This document shows positions 18,600 through 29,243 of a stretch of 64,000 bases of DNA, piece after piece. This DNA is from an uncultured Pelagibacteraceae bacterium (GTDB taxonomy: Bacteria > Pseudomonadota > Alphaproteobacteria > Pelagibacterales > Pelagibacteraceae), in contig CACFTO010000006.1 in the NCBI GenBank assembly GCA_902569245.1, positions 1-64,000 of the forward strand, in the 5' to 3' direction. Numbering within the stretch: the first letter of the stretch is position 1; every line of letters begins with the position of its first letter. The translations under genes and the position numbers were made by a program. Under the pieces are notes generated by a model. It did no database searches, was not told the origin of the DNA, and saw only the letters and a list, made by a program, of their open reading frames with translations.

Positions 18600-19897
18600 T
18601 GAAAAAAATTACTTTAATCACTCTTTGGTTAATAGCTTTTATACTGCCACTAAATGCAGCAACTTTGAGTGATGCATTAAAACAGACGTATCAGAACAAT
18701 TTAGAGCTTAAAGCTGAGAGAAAAAATTTAGAAGTTCAAAAGGAAGTCTTAAATATTTCTAAAAGTGATTTTTTTCCAACCTTAACTCTTTCAGGTACTA
18801 AAAGTTTTGAAGATACAAATAAACTTACAAATCAGAATGGTACTGATGCTTCTATAACTAATACAAATCCAATGACATCTTCAGTAAAGTTAGAACAAAC
18901 ACTTTTAGACGGTAGTGAACGTGGTACAAAATACGAAAAAAGTAAATTAGGATTAAACTTATCTGAAGCACAACTCATCAAAAAAGAGCAAGATGTATTT
19001 ATGAAAGCAATTGAGGCCTATACAGGTTTAATCCTTGCTTATGAAAAACTAAGTATTAATGAAGAAAATGTTAACCTTCTCCAAAGACAATTCGAAATAG
19101 ATAATGCAAGACTATCTAGGGCTCAAATAACTGCAACTGACTTAGCACAGTCCCAGTCTTCTTTATCAGGGGCACAAGCAGGTTACATTGGAGCACAAAA
19201 TTATATCGTAACAAGCAAATTAGCTTATGAAAATATAATTGGAACAATCAACAGCAATGAAAAATTAAAAAAAATTTATAATTCCGAAGTTCCACTACCT
19301 TCAAGTTTGGGTGATGCAAAAAAAATTTCAGAACAAAAAAGTCCCGATCTTATTATTGCTGAAATAGAATATGGGCAGTCTGAATTAGATGTTAAAATTG
19401 CAAGATCAGATTTATCTCCGACAGCAAAACTTTCACTTGAAAGATCATATACTGATGATCTAAGCGCAACTTATGATGAAAGAGAAAAAGATGTACTACA
19501 AGCAACAGTAAGTTGGCCCTTTCAATTTGGAGGAAAGAATAAATCTAACATAAATAAAAATCTTCAAGTAAAAGGAATGAAAAAATTACTATTAGAGAAT
19601 GCTTTTAGAAATAATATTCAAGGTGTTACTGCAGCTTGGTCCACTTTAGAGTCTTCGAAAAGTCTTCTAAGAGCAGTACAATCACAAGTTAAGGCTGCTG
19701 AAATTGCAAATGAAGGGATTAGTTTTGAATATGAGAGTGGTTTGAATAGATCTACATTTGATGTTCTTCAATCCAGATCAAATTTAATAAACGCTAAAAT
19801 TAATCTTGCTGAAGCTGAAAGAAATTATTTATTAGCTCAATATAGACTGTTAAAGTCTGCAGGTTTATTAAACAGTGAATATCTAAAACTTAGATAA
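18599..19897 (+). CDS. tolC: TolC-family outer-membrane efflux/secretion channel
   Basis: Outer-membrane trimer channel for type I secretion and RND efflux. The ATG at 18599 gives 432 residues beginning with a signal peptide (KKITLITLWLIAFILPLNAA). The mature protein begins with TLSDALKQTYQNN, the usual first repeat of TolC proteins. Two long coiled-coil halves follow, including FDVLQSRSNLINAKINLAEA near the C-terminus. The partner membrane fusion protein and transporter are not in this window. It overlaps the kinase stop and precedes recA by about 110 bases. Confidence 0.9.
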   Translation: MKKITLITLWLIAFILPLNAATLSDALKQTYQNNLELKAERKNLEVQKEVLNISKSDFFPTLTLSGTKSFEDTNKLTNQNGTDASITNTNPMTSSVKLEQTLLDGSERGTKYEKSKLGLNLSEAQLIKKEQDVFMKAIEAYTGLILAYEKLSINEENVNLLQRQFEIDNARLSRAQITATDLAQSQSSLSGAQAGYIGAQNYIVTSKLAYENIIGTINSNEKLKKIYNSEVPLPSSLGDAKKISEQKSPDLIIAEIEYGQSELDVKIARSDLSPTAKLSLERSYTDDLSATYDEREKDVLQATVSWPFQFGGKNKSNINKNLQVKGMKKLLLENAFRNNIQGVTAAWSTLESSKSLLRAVQSQVKAAEIANEGISFEYESGLNRSTFDVLQSRSNLINAKINLAEAERNYLLAQYRLLKSAGLLNSEYLKLR

Positions 19898-19930
19898 ATA
19901 GCGACTTCTAGCCCTAATTTTAAAAAAATA

Positions 19931-19958
19931 TTGCCAATGAGAACAAAATGTGTACATT
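19931..19958 (+). promoter_or_regulatory. Probable recA promoter with imperfect LexA box
   Basis: TTGCCA (19931-19936) and TACATT (19953-19958) are spaced by 16 bases. Within the spacer and reaching the -10 is GAAC-AAAATGT-GTAC (19941-19955), which matches the alphaproteobacterial LexA box GAAC-N7-GAAC at seven of eight fixed positions. It shares its first eight bases with the perfect box at umuDC. The recA start follows about 50 bases downstream. Confidence 0.65.
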
Positions 19959-20005
19959 TATTTTCATGATTCGAATGTTAATAAATGTAAAAAACGAGGC
20001 AAAAA

Positions 20006-21130
20006 ATGACTAAAAATAACTTAAAAGTGGTGAAATCCACAAAAGATAAAGAATTGGAAGATAAAGAAAAAAACAAAGCACTAGATGCAGCAATCAGCCA
20101 GATAACAGATAGCTTTGGAAAAGGCTCTGTGATGAAGCTTGGAGAGCAAAAAGCAATGGATATTGAATCCATTTCTACTGGATCTTTGAGTTTAGACTTG
20201 GCACTTGGAATAGGTGGACTACCAAAAGGCAGAATTGTTGAAATTTATGGACCAGAGTCATCTGGTAAAACTACATTAGCTTTACAAGTTGTTGCTGAAG
20301 CGCAAAAAGCAGGTGGTATTTGTGGATTTGTTGATGCAGAACATGCATTGGACCCAGTTTATGCTAAGAAATTAGGTGTTAATACAGAGGAGTTACTTAT
20401 TTCGCAACCAGATACTGGTGAGCAGGCATTGGAAATAACTGATACTTTAATCAAATCTGGCTCAATGTCAGTTTTAGTAGTCGACTCAGTTGCAGCATTA
20501 ACTCCAAGAGCAGAAATTGAGGGAGATATGGGAGATCACCATGTTGGTCTTCAAGCAAGACTAATGTCTCAAGCTCTTAGAAAATTAACAGGATCAATTT
20601 CAAGAACTAATACAATGGTAATATTTATTAACCAAATTAGAATGAAAATTGGTGTAATGTTTGGAAGTCCAGAAACAACTTCTGGAGGCAATTCTTTAAA
20701 ATTTTATTCTTCAGTAAGAATGGATATTAGAAGAATTGGAGCAATAAAAGATAAAGAGCAAATTGTTGGAAACACAACAAGAGTAAAAGTTGTTAAAAAT
20801 AAAGTTGCACCACCATTTAAAGTCGTTGAGTTTGACTTAATGTATGGAAAAGGAATTAGTAAAGTAGGGGAACTAATCGACCTTGGCGCGAAAGCTGAGA
20901 TTGTTGAAAAATCTGGAGCTTGGTACGCTTACAAAGGTGAAAAAATTGGTCAAGGTAGGGAGAATGCTAAACTTTACCTTGAACAAAATCCAAAAGCTGC
21001 TGCTGAAATTGAAATGGCTATCAGAGAAAAAGCTGGTGTAATTTCAAAAAAGATTGAGGGTAATCCTTTAAGCGAAGAAAAACTTGAAGCACAGAAGAAA
21101 GAGGAAGAAGTTCCTACTAAAAAGAATTAG
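20006..21130 (+). CDS. recA: Recombinase RecA
   Basis: Strand-exchange ATPase for homologous recombination and co-protease for LexA and UmuD cleavage. Of 374 residues, the first ~25 are a lysine/glutamate-rich extension before the usual core start ([10 protein letters not shown]). Walker [10 protein letters not shown] is at 82-90; [20 protein letters not shown] and the DNA-binding loop L2 region with [13 protein letters not shown] are intact. The C-terminus is acidic and lysine-rich, as is normal. A LexA-like site upstream suggests SOS control, and a strong terminator follows. Confidence 0.98.
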   Translation: MTKNNLKVVKSTKDKELEDKEKNKALDAAISQITDSFGKGSVMKLGEQKAMDIESISTGSLSLDLALGIGGLPKGRIVEIYGPESSGKTTLALQVVAEAQKAGGICGFVDAEHALDPVYAKKLGVNTEELLISQPDTGEQALEITDTLIKSGSMSVLVVDSVAALTPRAEIEGDMGDHHVGLQARLMSQALRKLTGSISRTNTMVIFINQIRMKIGVMFGSPETTSGGNSLKFYSSVRMDIRRIGAIKDKEQIVGNTTRVKVVKNKVAPPFKVVEFDLMYGKGISKVGELIDLGAKAEIVEKSGAWYAYKGEKIGQGRENAKLYLEQNPKAAAEIEMAIREKAGVISKKIEGNPLSEEKLEAQKKEEEVPTKKN

Positions 21131-21149
21131 CAGATAACTTTTAGTTATT

Positions 21150-21181
21150 AAAAAAAAGGCGCTCTATTGGGCGCCTTTTTT
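21150..21181 (+). terminator. Rho-independent terminator after recA
   Basis: GGCGC at 21158-21162 pairs with GCGCC at 21171-21175, extended by an A-run before and a T-run after (21176-21181). It lies 20 bases after the recA stop and isolates recA from alaS. Confidence 0.9.
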
Positions 21182-21230
21182 CCCTTCAGAGGTGTAGACA
21201 TCATATAAAAATGCTGTATTTTAGTTAAAT

Positions 21231-23894
21231 ATGGCCAAAACATTAAATGAAATTAGATCAGCATTTTTGGATTATTTTGAAAAAAATGATCATAAAATAG
21301 TTGAGTCTAGTAATTTAGTCCCAAATAATGACCCAACTTTGATGTTTGCCAATTCAGGAATGGTTCAATTTAAAAATGTGTTTACTGGATTAGAAAAGAG
21401 AAACTATCAAAGAGCTACAACATCTCAAAAATGTGTAAGAGCAGGTGGTAAGCATAACGATCTTGAAAATGTTGGTTATACTCCAAGACACCATACGTTT
21501 TTTGAAATGTTGGGAAACTTTTCTTTTGGTGATTATTTTAAAGAAAAGGCTATTGAACTTGCCTGGAATTTAATAACAAAAGAATTTGGTTTAGATAAGA
21601 ACAGGCTTTATGTAACTGTCTACCATGATGATGACGAAGCCTTTAACTACTGGAAAAAAATTGCTGGGCTAAGTGAAGATAAAATCATAAGGATAGCAAC
21701 ATCTGATAATTTTTGGTCTATGGGTGAAACAGGACCTTGTGGTCCTTGTTCAGAAATATTTTATGATCATGGAGATCACTTAGAAGGTGGATTGCCAGGA
21801 ACAAAAAATGAGGATGGGGATAGATTTATAGAAATTTGGAATTTAGTCTTTATGCAGTATGAGCAAATTTCAAAAGATAAGCGAATTAATCTACCAAAAC
21901 CATCAGTTGATACTGGAATGGGTTTAGAGAGAATTGCCGCATTACTTCAAGGAACTCACGACAACTATGAAACAGATCATTTTAAAAAAATAATAAACTC
22001 TGCTGCAGAAATTTTAAAAGTTGAGCCTAATAAAGATAATTTAGCAAGTTTTAGAGTAATAGCTGATCACTTAAGAGCGAGTTCGTTTTTAATTGCCGAG
22101 GGAGTTTTGCCATCAAATGAAGGAAGAGGTTATGTCCTAAGAAGAATTATGAGAAGAGGAATGAGGCATTCACACCTGCTTGGCTCTAAAGAACCAATTT
22201 TTTATAATATTTTTAAAACTTTAAAAGATGAGATGAAAGGTAATTACTCAGAAATAGAAAGAGCTGAATCTTTAATAAAAGAAACATTAAGAATGGAAGA
22301 AGAAAAATTTTTAATTCTTTTAGATAGAGGTATTAAAATATTAAATGAGGAAATAACTAAAATAGACAAGATATTACCTGGAGAAGTAGCTTTTAAACTC
22401 TATGATACCTACGGTTTTCCATTGGATCTTACCCAAGATATTTTAAAAAATAAATCTTTGACAATTGATAATGATAAATTTCAAAGTTTAATGAAAGAAA
22501 GTAAAGAACTTGCTAAGAAAAATTGGAAAGGATCAGGTGATAGTACGGTAGATGATATTTGGTTTTCGATAAAAGATAGATTAGGTCCTTCAGAATTCCT
22601 AGGATATGAAACCGATCAAGCAGAAGGTATTATTTTATCATTATTAAAAGACAACAAAGAAGTAAATGAGCTGAATGTAAATGATGAAGGAATTATTATT
22701 TTAAATCAAACTCCTTTTTATGGAGAGTCTGGGGGACAGGTTGGAGATACTGGTGAAATAATATCTGGGGACTTTAAGTTCGAGATAACAGATGTCCAAA
22801 AAAAATTAGGTGATCTATTTGTTCATTACGGTAAAGTCAAATCAGGAAGTATAAAGATCAAAGACAATGTTGAGATGAAAATTGATATTGATAGACGAAA
22901 TAATATAAGAGCTTATCACTCAGCAACGCACCTTTTGCATGAGTCTCTAAGAAGAGTATTAGGTACTCATGTTACACAAAAAGGATCATTAGTAGCACCA
23001 GATAGACTAAGATTTGATTTTAGCCATATGAAACCAATTTCAGACCAGGAAATAGAAAAAATAGAAAATCACGTTAATTTAATGGTTCAAAAAAAATCAG
23101 AAGTTAAAACAAGGATTATGACTCCCAAAGAAGCAGTAAATAACGGAGCTCTAGCACTCTTTGGAGAAAAATATGGAGAAGAAGTTAGAGTATTATCTAT
23201 GGGAGATGAGAAAGAAAAGTATTTTTCCACTGAATTATGTGGAGGTACGCATGTGCGAAACACTGGTGACATTGGGAAATTCAAAATTATTAGTCAATCA
23301 TCAATTGCAGCAGGTGTGAGAAGAGTAGAAGCTCTTAGAGAAAATCAATTAAATAGTTTTTTGCAAAATAAAGAGAAATTATCTGACTTATCTGCGCAAA
23401 AAGATGAAGAAATGATTAATGACTTATCAACACATATAATTAAATTAGGTGGCAAACCAAATCTAGAAAATGAAGATAATAAGATTTTAATTAAAGAATT
23501 ATCAAAACAACTTGAGCAATTAAAATTTAGTTCAATTTTAGAAAATGATTCAAAAAATAAAATTCAAGATGTTAAAATCAACAATATAAATGTGAGATTT
23601 CAAAAAATTAATGATCTTCCACCTAAAGAATTAAGAAAATTGGTTGATGCAGGAAAAAAAGAACTAAAAACAGGAATTGTTATAGTTTTTGCTAGTTTAG
23701 AAGACAAAGTAGGTCTTGCAGTTGGGATAACAGATGAGCTTATTGATAAGTATGATGCAGTCACATTTGCTAAAACAGGATCTGAAATTATTGGTGGAAA
23801 AGGTGGTGGTGGAAGAAAAGATTTTGCACAAGCAGGAGGCCAATTTAAAGATAAAATTGATGAGGCTTTCAAAAAAATTAAGACTTTAATTTAA
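21231..23894 (+). CDS. alaS: Alanyl-tRNA synthetase
   Basis: Charges tRNA-Ala. The full-length 887-residue protein has the class II core (motif 1 region with [10 protein letters not shown]; motif 2 [17 protein letters not shown]), the editing domain with [12 protein letters not shown] and the distal CGGTHV zinc site, and the C-Ala domain ending with [16 protein letters not shown]. All domains are in their usual order, with no insertion or truncation. It has its own upstream gap after the recA terminator and runs convergently into icd with a nine-base overlap. Confidence 0.98.
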   Translation: MAKTLNEIRSAFLDYFEKNDHKIVESSNLVPNNDPTLMFANSGMVQFKNVFTGLEKRNYQRATTSQKCVRAGGKHNDLENVGYTPRHHTFFEMLGNFSFGDYFKEKAIELAWNLITKEFGLDKNRLYVTVYHDDDEAFNYWKKIAGLSEDKIIRIATSDNFWSMGETGPCGPCSEIFYDHGDHLEGGLPGTKNEDGDRFIEIWNLVFMQYEQISKDKRINLPKPSVDTGMGLERIAALLQGTHDNYETDHFKKIINSAAEILKVEPNKDNLASFRVIADHLRASSFLIAEGVLPSNEGRGYVLRRIMRRGMRHSHLLGSKEPIFYNIFKTLKDEMKGNYSEIERAESLIKETLRMEEEKFLILLDRGIKILNEEITKIDKILPGEVAFKLYDTYGFPLDLTQDILKNKSLTIDNDKFQSLMKESKELAKKNWKGSGDSTVDDIWFSIKDRLGPSEFLGYETDQAEGIILSLLKDNKEVNELNVNDEGIIILNQTPFYGESGGQVGDTGEIISGDFKFEITDVQKKLGDLFVHYGKVKSGSIKIKDNVEMKIDIDRRNNIRAYHSATHLLHESLRRVLGTHVTQKGSLVAPDRLRFDFSHMKPISDQEIEKIENHVNLMVQKKSEVKTRIMTPKEAVNNGALALFGEKYGEEVRVLSMGDEKEKYFSTELCGGTHVRNTGDIGKFKIISQSSIAAGVRRVEALRENQLNSFLQNKEKLSDLSAQKDEEMINDLSTHIIKLGGKPNLENEDNKILIKELSKQLEQLKFSSILENDSKNKIQDVKINNINVRFQKINDLPPKELRKLVDAGKKELKTGIVIVFASLEDKVGLAVGITDELIDKYDAVTFAKTGSEIIGGKGGGGRKDFAQAGGQFKDKIDEAFKKIKTLI

Positions 23895-25100
23895 TTTTTG
23901 TCTCAACTTACCATCTAAAGTATCTAAAAATTGATTAGTTGTTAAATACTTTGTTGAAGGTCCTATCAAAATAGCTAAGTCCTTAGTCATTGATCCTTCT
24001 TCAACACAATCGACACATACTTTTTCTAGTGTTTCTGCAAACTTAATTAATTGCTCATTTCCATCTAATTTTCCTCTATGAGCCAACCCTCTTGTCCATG
24101 CAAAAATAGATGCAATAGGATTTGTTGAAGTTTCTTTACCTTGTTGATGCATTCTAAAGTGTCTAGTTACAGTTCCATGTGCAGCTTCAGCTTCCATTGT
24201 TTTGCCATCTGGAGCAAGCAAAACACTTGTCATTAAACCTAAAGATCCATATCCTTGAGCAACTGTATCAGATTGAACATCTCCATCATAATTTTTGCAT
24301 GCCCAAATATATTTCCCATGCCATTTCATAGCACATGCTACCATATCATCTATTAATCTATGTTCATAAGTAATTTTATTTTGATCAAATTTATCCTTAA
24401 ATTCTTTTTCAAAAACTTCCTCAAAAATATCTTTAAATCTTCCATCGTATCTTTTTAAAATTGTATTTTTAGTAGAAAGGTAAACTGGCCATTTTTTAAT
24501 TAATCCATAATTAAAGCAAGATCTGGCAAAGTCTTCTATTGATTTATCCAAATTATACATAGATAAAGCTATTCCTGGTCCTGGAAAATTAAAGACTTCA
24601 TACTTTCTCTCATCAGAACCATCTTCAGCAGTCCATTTGATTTCTAACTTACCTTTACCGGGCACTGTAAAGTCAGTTGCTCTGTATTGATCACCAAACG
24701 CATGCCTACCTATGATCAATGGATCTGTCCATGAGGGCACAAGTTTTGGAATATTTTTACAAATTATAGGTTCTCTAAAAACAGTTCCTCCAATTATATT
24801 TCTTATTGTACCATTCGGAGATCTCCACATTTTTTTTAGATTAAATTCTCTTACTCTAGCTTCATCGGGTGTGATGGTTGCACACTTAATACCCACACCA
24901 TTTCTTTTAATTGCATTAGCACATTCAATTGTTATTTTGTCCTCAGTTTTATCCCTACTTTCCATTCCTAAATCGTAGTACTCAATTTTGAGATCAAGGT
25001 AAGTTAAAACGAGTTTATTTTTTATGAAGTCCCATATAACTCTGGTCATTTCATCTCCATCTAACTCTACAATGGGATTTTTAACCTTAATTTTGCTCAT
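23886..25100 (-). CDS. icd: NADP-dependent isocitrate dehydrogenase (eukaryote-like dimeric type)
   Basis: Oxidative decarboxylation of isocitrate to 2-oxoglutarate in the TCA cycle, giving NADPH. The 404-residue length, [18 protein letters not shown] at the N-terminus, [20 protein letters not shown] in the substrate site and [21 protein letters not shown] near the metal site identify the IDP subfamily typical of alphaproteobacteria and mitochondria, not the E. coli type. It overlaps the alaS end by nine bases and is divergent from psd with a 78-base promoter gap. Confidence 0.96.
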   Translation of the reverse strand: MSKIKVKNPIVELDGDEMTRVIWDFIKNKLVLTYLDLKIEYYDLGMESRDKTEDKITIECANAIKRNGVGIKCATITPDEARVREFNLKKMWRSPNGTIRNIIGGTVFREPIICKNIPKLVPSWTDPLIIGRHAFGDQYRATDFTVPGKGKLEIKWTAEDGSDERKYEVFNFPGPGIALSMYNLDKSIEDFARSCFNYGLIKKWPVYLSTKNTILKRYDGRFKDIFEEVFEKEFKDKFDQNKITYEHRLIDDMVACAMKWHGKYIWACKNYDGDVQSDTVAQGYGSLGLMTSVLLAPDGKTMEAEAAHGTVTRHFRMHQQGKETSTNPIASIFAWTRGLAHRGKLDGNEQLIKFAETLEKVCVDCVEEGSMTKDLAILIGPSTKYLTTNQFLDTLDGKLRQKLN

Positions 25101-25178
25101 TTTTTCGATATATCTTAATAGTTGAATTTATTCTTTTTGTATACATATTAATCCAAATTTATCAATTATAGGATTGTT

Positions 25179-25823
25179 ATGAGTAAAATATTTCCAAAAA
25201 TACACAAAGAGGGTTACAAATTTATAATTATTTTTGCAATCGCAACTATAATTCTCTATTTCATAAATGGATTTCTTGGGTTTATGGGGTTGATATTAAC
25301 CATTTGGTGCTATTATTTTTTTAGAGACCCTGAAAGAATTTCTATCGGAGACGACAATTATCTCACAAGTCCGGCTGATGGAGTTGTATTGCAAGTGATG
25401 GACACTAATGGTCCAAAAGAATTAGGTTTAGAAAATAAACAAATGAAAAAAATAAGTATTTTTATGGATGTATTTGATTGCCATGTAAATAGGTCCCCAT
25501 GTTCTGGAGCAATATCTGAGATACTTTATAAACCAGGAAAGTTTTTTAATGCATCTTTAGATAAAGCAAGTGAAGATAATGAGAGAAATTATTATAGAAT
25601 AAAAAATTCTGATGGAGAAGATATAATTGTTGTTCAAATAGCAGGACTTGTTGCAAGAAGGATTGTAACAGAGGTTTCTAAAGATGAGCTTGTAGAACAA
25701 GGTTCAAGAATAGGTATGATCAGATTTGGAAGTAGAGCTGATATGTATTTTGAAAATTATTCTCCTTTAGTAAAAGTCGATCAAAAAACTATAGCTGGTG
25801 AAACATTAATTGCAAAAAAATAA
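25179..25823 (+). CDS. psd: Phosphatidylserine decarboxylase (short type)
   Basis: Makes phosphatidylethanolamine from phosphatidylserine at the inner membrane. The proenzyme has 214 residues, with one or two N-terminal hydrophobic segments (about 13-48), SPADGVVLQV, FMDVFDCHVNRSP and the self-cleavage site RFGSR. There the chain is cut before Ser185 to create the pyruvoyl prosthetic group. The FGS site and small size mark the short form common in alphaproteobacteria. It is the first gene of an operon with pssA, which makes its substrate. Confidence 0.95.
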   Translation: MSKIFPKIHKEGYKFIIIFAIATIILYFINGFLGFMGLILTIWCYYFFRDPERISIGDDNYLTSPADGVVLQVMDTNGPKELGLENKQMKKISIFMDVFDCHVNRSPCSGAISEILYKPGKFFNASLDKASEDNERNYYRIKNSDGEDIIVVQIAGLVARRIVTEVSKDELVEQGSRIGMIRFGSRADMYFENYSPLVKVDQKTIAGETLIAKK

Positions 25824-25827
25824 TTTA

Positions 25828-26625
25828 ATGGAAACTCAAAATAAAAATATTAAGTTAGTGTCTAATAAAAAAACAAGAGTTATTCTACCAAATATTTTAA
25901 CACTTGTTGGGGTATGTATTGGATTGACTTCAATAAAGTTTGCATTTGATGGTAAATTTGAATTATCAATTATCGCAGTTATAGTAGCTGCAATTATAGA
26001 TGGATTAGATGGCAGAATTGCAAGGTTAATTAAAGGAACTTCTAAAGTTGGAAAAGAACTAGATTCTCTTACTGATGTCATAAGTTTTGGTGTTGCTCCT
26101 GCATTTATAATGTATTTTTGGGCTTTGTCTGAAACTGGAAGAGTAGGTTGGTTAATTTCATTAATTTATGTTGTTTGTGTTGCACTTAGACTTGCTAGAT
26201 TTAATGTTTCATCAAACGAAGAGAGTTCTTGGAAAGATAATTTTTTTGAAGGTATTCCTTCTCCAGCAGGTGGAGTTCTTGTTTTAATGCCTTTAATATT
26301 GAGCATTAGTGAATTTCAGTTTTTAAGCTTAAATTATCAAATCATAGTACCTATTATGTTTATAATTGTTTCAATATTATTAATAAGCAAAATACCAACT
26401 TATTCTTTTAAAAGGATAGCTGTCCCAAGAAGTACTTCAATTTTTTTGTTATTTGGAATAATCTTATATTTTGGCTTAATTCTTGTTTATACATTTAATG
26501 CTATTATTATTTCAGGTCTAATTTATTTGTTAATGGTACCAATAAGTTCAATGCATTATTTAATGGTTAAAAAGAATGTGAAAGCTATCGCAGATGACAC
26601 TGATCATCATGAAGATGTGTTATAA
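25828..26625 (+). CDS. pssA: CDP-diacylglycerol-serine O-phosphatidyltransferase
   Basis: Integral-membrane CDP-alcohol phosphatidyltransferase that supplies phosphatidylserine for psd. The signature DG-x2-AR-x8-G-x3-D-x3-D is complete at residues 61-83 (beginning DGRIAR and ending DSLTD). About seven hydrophobic segments are visible. The ATG at 25828 is preferred over an in-frame TTG at 25810 that lies inside psd. 265 residues. It follows psd by four bases and is followed directly by a glycosyltransferase-like gene. Confidence 0.94.
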   Translation: METQNKNIKLVSNKKTRVILPNILTLVGVCIGLTSIKFAFDGKFELSIIAVIVAAIIDGLDGRIARLIKGTSKVGKELDSLTDVISFGVAPAFIMYFWALSETGRVGWLISLIYVVCVALRLARFNVSSNEESSWKDNFFEGIPSPAGGVLVLMPLILSISEFQFLSLNYQIIVPIMFIIVSILLISKIPTYSFKRIAVPRSTSIFLLFGIILYFGLILVYTFNAIIISGLIYLLMVPISSMHYLMVKKNVKAIADDTDHHEDVL

Positions 26626-27525
26626 ATGAATGAAAATACAATAATATCATTAGCAGATTCAAATTATTTCAATCTTCTTCACGAATTAATTGACTCGATT
26701 AACAGATTTGAACAAAGCAAAACAGTGGATATTTGCATCATGGATGCAGGATTAACTGATGAACAAATTAAAATACTAGAAAAAAAAGTATTTCAAATCA
26801 AAAAGGCTGAGTGGGATATAGAAGTTCCAAATTTTAAGATAAAAGGAAGAGAGTGGTTGAAAAGTCAGGTATCTAGAGCATTCTTGCCAAATTATTTTCC
26901 AAGATATAAAAAATATTTATGGATAGATGCTGATGCATGGGTAAACTCTTGGTATGCAATTGATTTATATTTAAAAGGTTGTGAAAATAAAAAACTATCA
27001 ATTTCAACATCTGCTGATAGATCATACAGAAATGTTTTAAAGGCGGAATGGATATTCAAGAGTTTCGCAAGAATAAAATCACAAAATTATAAACATGCTA
27101 AATCGTCAGGATTTTCAGAAGATATCGCAAGAGAAGTTGCATTCAAACCTCATTTAAATATTGGATTATTTTGTTTGGAGAAAAATGCTCCCCACTGGGA
27201 AGTTTGGCAAAAAAATTTAAAAAAAGCATTGTCCTCTGGAAAAATCTGGGGATCAGAGCAAATAGCTATGAACGTAACAATATATGCTGATAATTTGGAT
27301 GTAGAGATACTACCAGCATATTGCAACTGGACACTTATTGATGGTCTAAAGTATGATAAAAAAAATAATACTTTTGTAGAACCCTATTTACCAAATCATG
27401 AAATAGGAATTATTCATCTTGCTGGAAAGAATAATGATAATATAAGAAAAAATAAAAATTATACTGCTAAGATTGAAACATTAGATGGTGATATAATTGA
27501 AAAATCTTTAAGATTTGAGAATTAG
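26626..27525 (+). CDS. Glycosyltransferase, GT8-like
   Basis: A 299-residue soluble protein with a GT-A-type N-terminal fold and the metal-binding DxD in YLWIDADAWV (Asp101/Asp103). NIGLFCLEKN and GSEQIAMNV in the C-terminal half resemble GT8 nucleotide-sugar enzymes. No membrane segment is visible. It begins at the base after the pssA stop and is followed at once by rlmE, so it belongs to that operon, but neither neighbour indicates the acceptor. The family call rests on the DxD context only. Confidence 0.7.
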   Translation: MNENTIISLADSNYFNLLHELIDSINRFEQSKTVDICIMDAGLTDEQIKILEKKVFQIKKAEWDIEVPNFKIKGREWLKSQVSRAFLPNYFPRYKKYLWIDADAWVNSWYAIDLYLKGCENKKLSISTSADRSYRNVLKAEWIFKSFARIKSQNYKHAKSSGFSEDIAREVAFKPHLNIGLFCLEKNAPHWEVWQKNLKKALSSGKIWGSEQIAMNVTIYADNLDVEILPAYCNWTLIDGLKYDKKNNTFVEPYLPNHEIGIIHLAGKNNDNIRKNKNYTAKIETLDGDIIEKSLRFEN

Positions 27526-28137
27526 TTGAAAAAGAATAAATTTTCTAAAAATTGGATAATTAAACAAAAAAGAGATATTTACGTTAAAAAATCAAAATTA
27601 GAGGGTTATAGATCAAGAGCTGTGTATAAATTGCAAGAAATAAATGATAAATTTAAAATAATAAAAAACAATACTTTAGTCATAGATCTTGGGGCAGCCC
27701 CAGGGAGCTGGTCTCAGTATATATCAAGAAATTTCAGTAACTCTAAAATAATTTCAATTGATTTAAAGGATATTGAGCCAATTACGAATTTAGTACATAT
27801 AAAAGGAGATTTTACTGAAGAGCACCAAAAAAATAATATCAAAAATTATTTTGGTAAGAAAGTAGATCTTATAGTCTCTGATATGGCCGTTAACACCACA
27901 GGTAATAAACGTGTAGACTCGTTAGTTACAGGAGAACTATGTAAAGAGGCAATGAATTTTGCAATTGAATTACTCAATAAAAAAGGAAATTTTATTTCTA
28001 AACTTTTTATGGGATCATCTTTTAGCGAGATTGTCGCATTAGGTAAAAAATCTTTTAAAGATGTTGATATTTTTAAGCCACCTTCAAGCAGAAAAGATTC
28101 TAAAGAAAATTTTATTATTTGTAGAAATTTGAGATAG
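27526..28137 (+). CDS. rlmE: 23S rRNA 2'-O-methyltransferase RlmE (FtsJ)
   Basis: Methylates U2552 in the A loop of 23S rRNA. The start is a TTG directly after the previous stop, giving 203 residues with the expected N-terminus (KNWIIKQKRDIYVKKSK). The SAM motif is DLGAAPGSWSQ at about 54-64. The catalytic tetrad K-D-K-E is complete: Lys35 in RSRAVYKL, Asp119 in VSDMAVN, Lys159 in FISKLF and Glu194 in KENFIIC. Confidence 0.95.
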   Translation: MKKNKFSKNWIIKQKRDIYVKKSKLEGYRSRAVYKLQEINDKFKIIKNNTLVIDLGAAPGSWSQYISRNFSNSKIISIDLKDIEPITNLVHIKGDFTEEHQKNNIKNYFGKKVDLIVSDMAVNTTGNKRVDSLVTGELCKEAMNFAIELLNKKGNFISKLFMGSSFSEIVALGKKSFKDVDIFKPPSSRKDSKENFIICRNLR

Positions 28138-28176
28138 TTATCCTTTTATTTTTTCAAGAATCATTTATATAAGGAC

Positions 28177-29241
28177 ATGGAAACTATTAAAGAAGCTTTA
28201 ACATTTGATGATGTTACTTTAGCACCAAATTACTCAGCAATTCTACCTAATGAAGTCAGCACCTCTATAAATTTAACTAAGAGTTTAAAGTTAAAAATAC
28301 CACTTTTATCATCAGCAATGGATACTGTTACAGAATCTTCAATGGGGATTGCTATTGGAAGAGTAGGAGGATTAGGAATAATTCATAGAAACATAAATAT
28401 CGAAGAACAGATTAAAGAAATTAGAAAAGTAAAATCAAAAAAAATATTAGTAGGTGCAGCAGTCGGAGCAAGCGAAAAAGAATTAAAGAGAGCTGAAACA
28501 ATATTAAAAGAAAACTTAGATATAATAGTAATTGATACAGCTCATGGACATACCAAAAAAGTAGAGGAAATAATTAAAAAAATAAAAAAAATACGTCCTA
28601 AGAAAACAGCAATTTGTGCAGGAAATATAGCTACAGCAGAAGCCGCAAAGTTTTTGGTTGGATTAGGTGTGGATATTATAAAAGTAGGAATAGGTCCAGG
28701 ATCTATTTGTACAACCAGACTTGTAGCAGGAATAGGAGTTCCACAATTAAGTGCGATATTAGATGTTAAAAAGGGGATTGGTAAAAGTAAAACAAGATTA
28801 ATTGCTGATGGGGGAATAAAATTTTCTGGTGATATCGCTAAAGCATTAGCCGCTGGTGCAGATGCAGTTATGATAGGATCACTATTTGCAGGTACAGATG
28901 AAGCACCTGGTAAAAAAATAAAGAAAAATGGTAAATTATATAAATATTTTAGGGGCATGGGTTCAATAGGTGCAATGAATAAAGGCTCAGCAGACAGATA
29001 TTTTCAAACTAAACAAAAAGATACATCAAAATATGTAGCGGAAGGTGTAGAGGGATACATTAAGTACAAAGGTAAAGTTGATAAAATAATCTACAACTTA
29101 GTTGGAGGTTTGAAATCTTCAATGGGCTACATGGGAGCTAAGAAAGTAATTGATCTAAGAAAAAAACCAAAATTTGTTAAAATTACCAAAGCTGGTTTTT
29201 ATGAAAGTATGGTACATAATATAGATGTTGTGAAAAAATAA
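28177..29241 (+). CDS. guaB: IMP dehydrogenase lacking the CBS (Bateman) regulatory domains
   Basis: Oxidises IMP to XMP, the committed step to GTP. The catalytic barrel is intact: LSSAMDTVTE, GNIAT, catalytic Cys178 in GPGSICTTR, ADGGIKFSGDI, the flap RGMGS and the Arg274-Tyr275 pair in ADRYF. The protein has only 354 residues against the usual ~490. The chain goes straight from EEQIKEIRKVK (about 77-86) to KILVGAAVGAS (89-99), exactly where the two CBS repeats normally sit. This is a clean in-frame domain loss, not a frameshift. GMP reductase is an alternative for short members, but the residues around Cys178 and the flap favour IMPDH, and guaA lies two genes downstream. Confidence 0.9.
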   Translation: METIKEALTFDDVTLAPNYSAILPNEVSTSINLTKSLKLKIPLLSSAMDTVTESSMGIAIGRVGGLGIIHRNINIEEQIKEIRKVKSKKILVGAAVGASEKELKRAETILKENLDIIVIDTAHGHTKKVEEIIKKIKKIRPKKTAICAGNIATAEAAKFLVGLGVDIIKVGIGPGSICTTRLVAGIGVPQLSAILDVKKGIGKSKTRLIADGGIKFSGDIAKALAAGADAVMIGSLFAGTDEAPGKKIKKNGKLYKYFRGMGSIGAMNKGSADRYFQTKQKDTSKYVAEGVEGYIKYKGKVDKIIYNLVGGLKSSMGYMGAKKVIDLRKKPKFVKITKAGFYESMVHNIDVVKK

Positions 29242-29243
29242 CT

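Noticed and set aside
28542..28958. Long reverse-strand frame inside guaB.
   Set aside because: Shadow of a highly conserved gene; proline/isoleucine-rich nonsense with no start signal.
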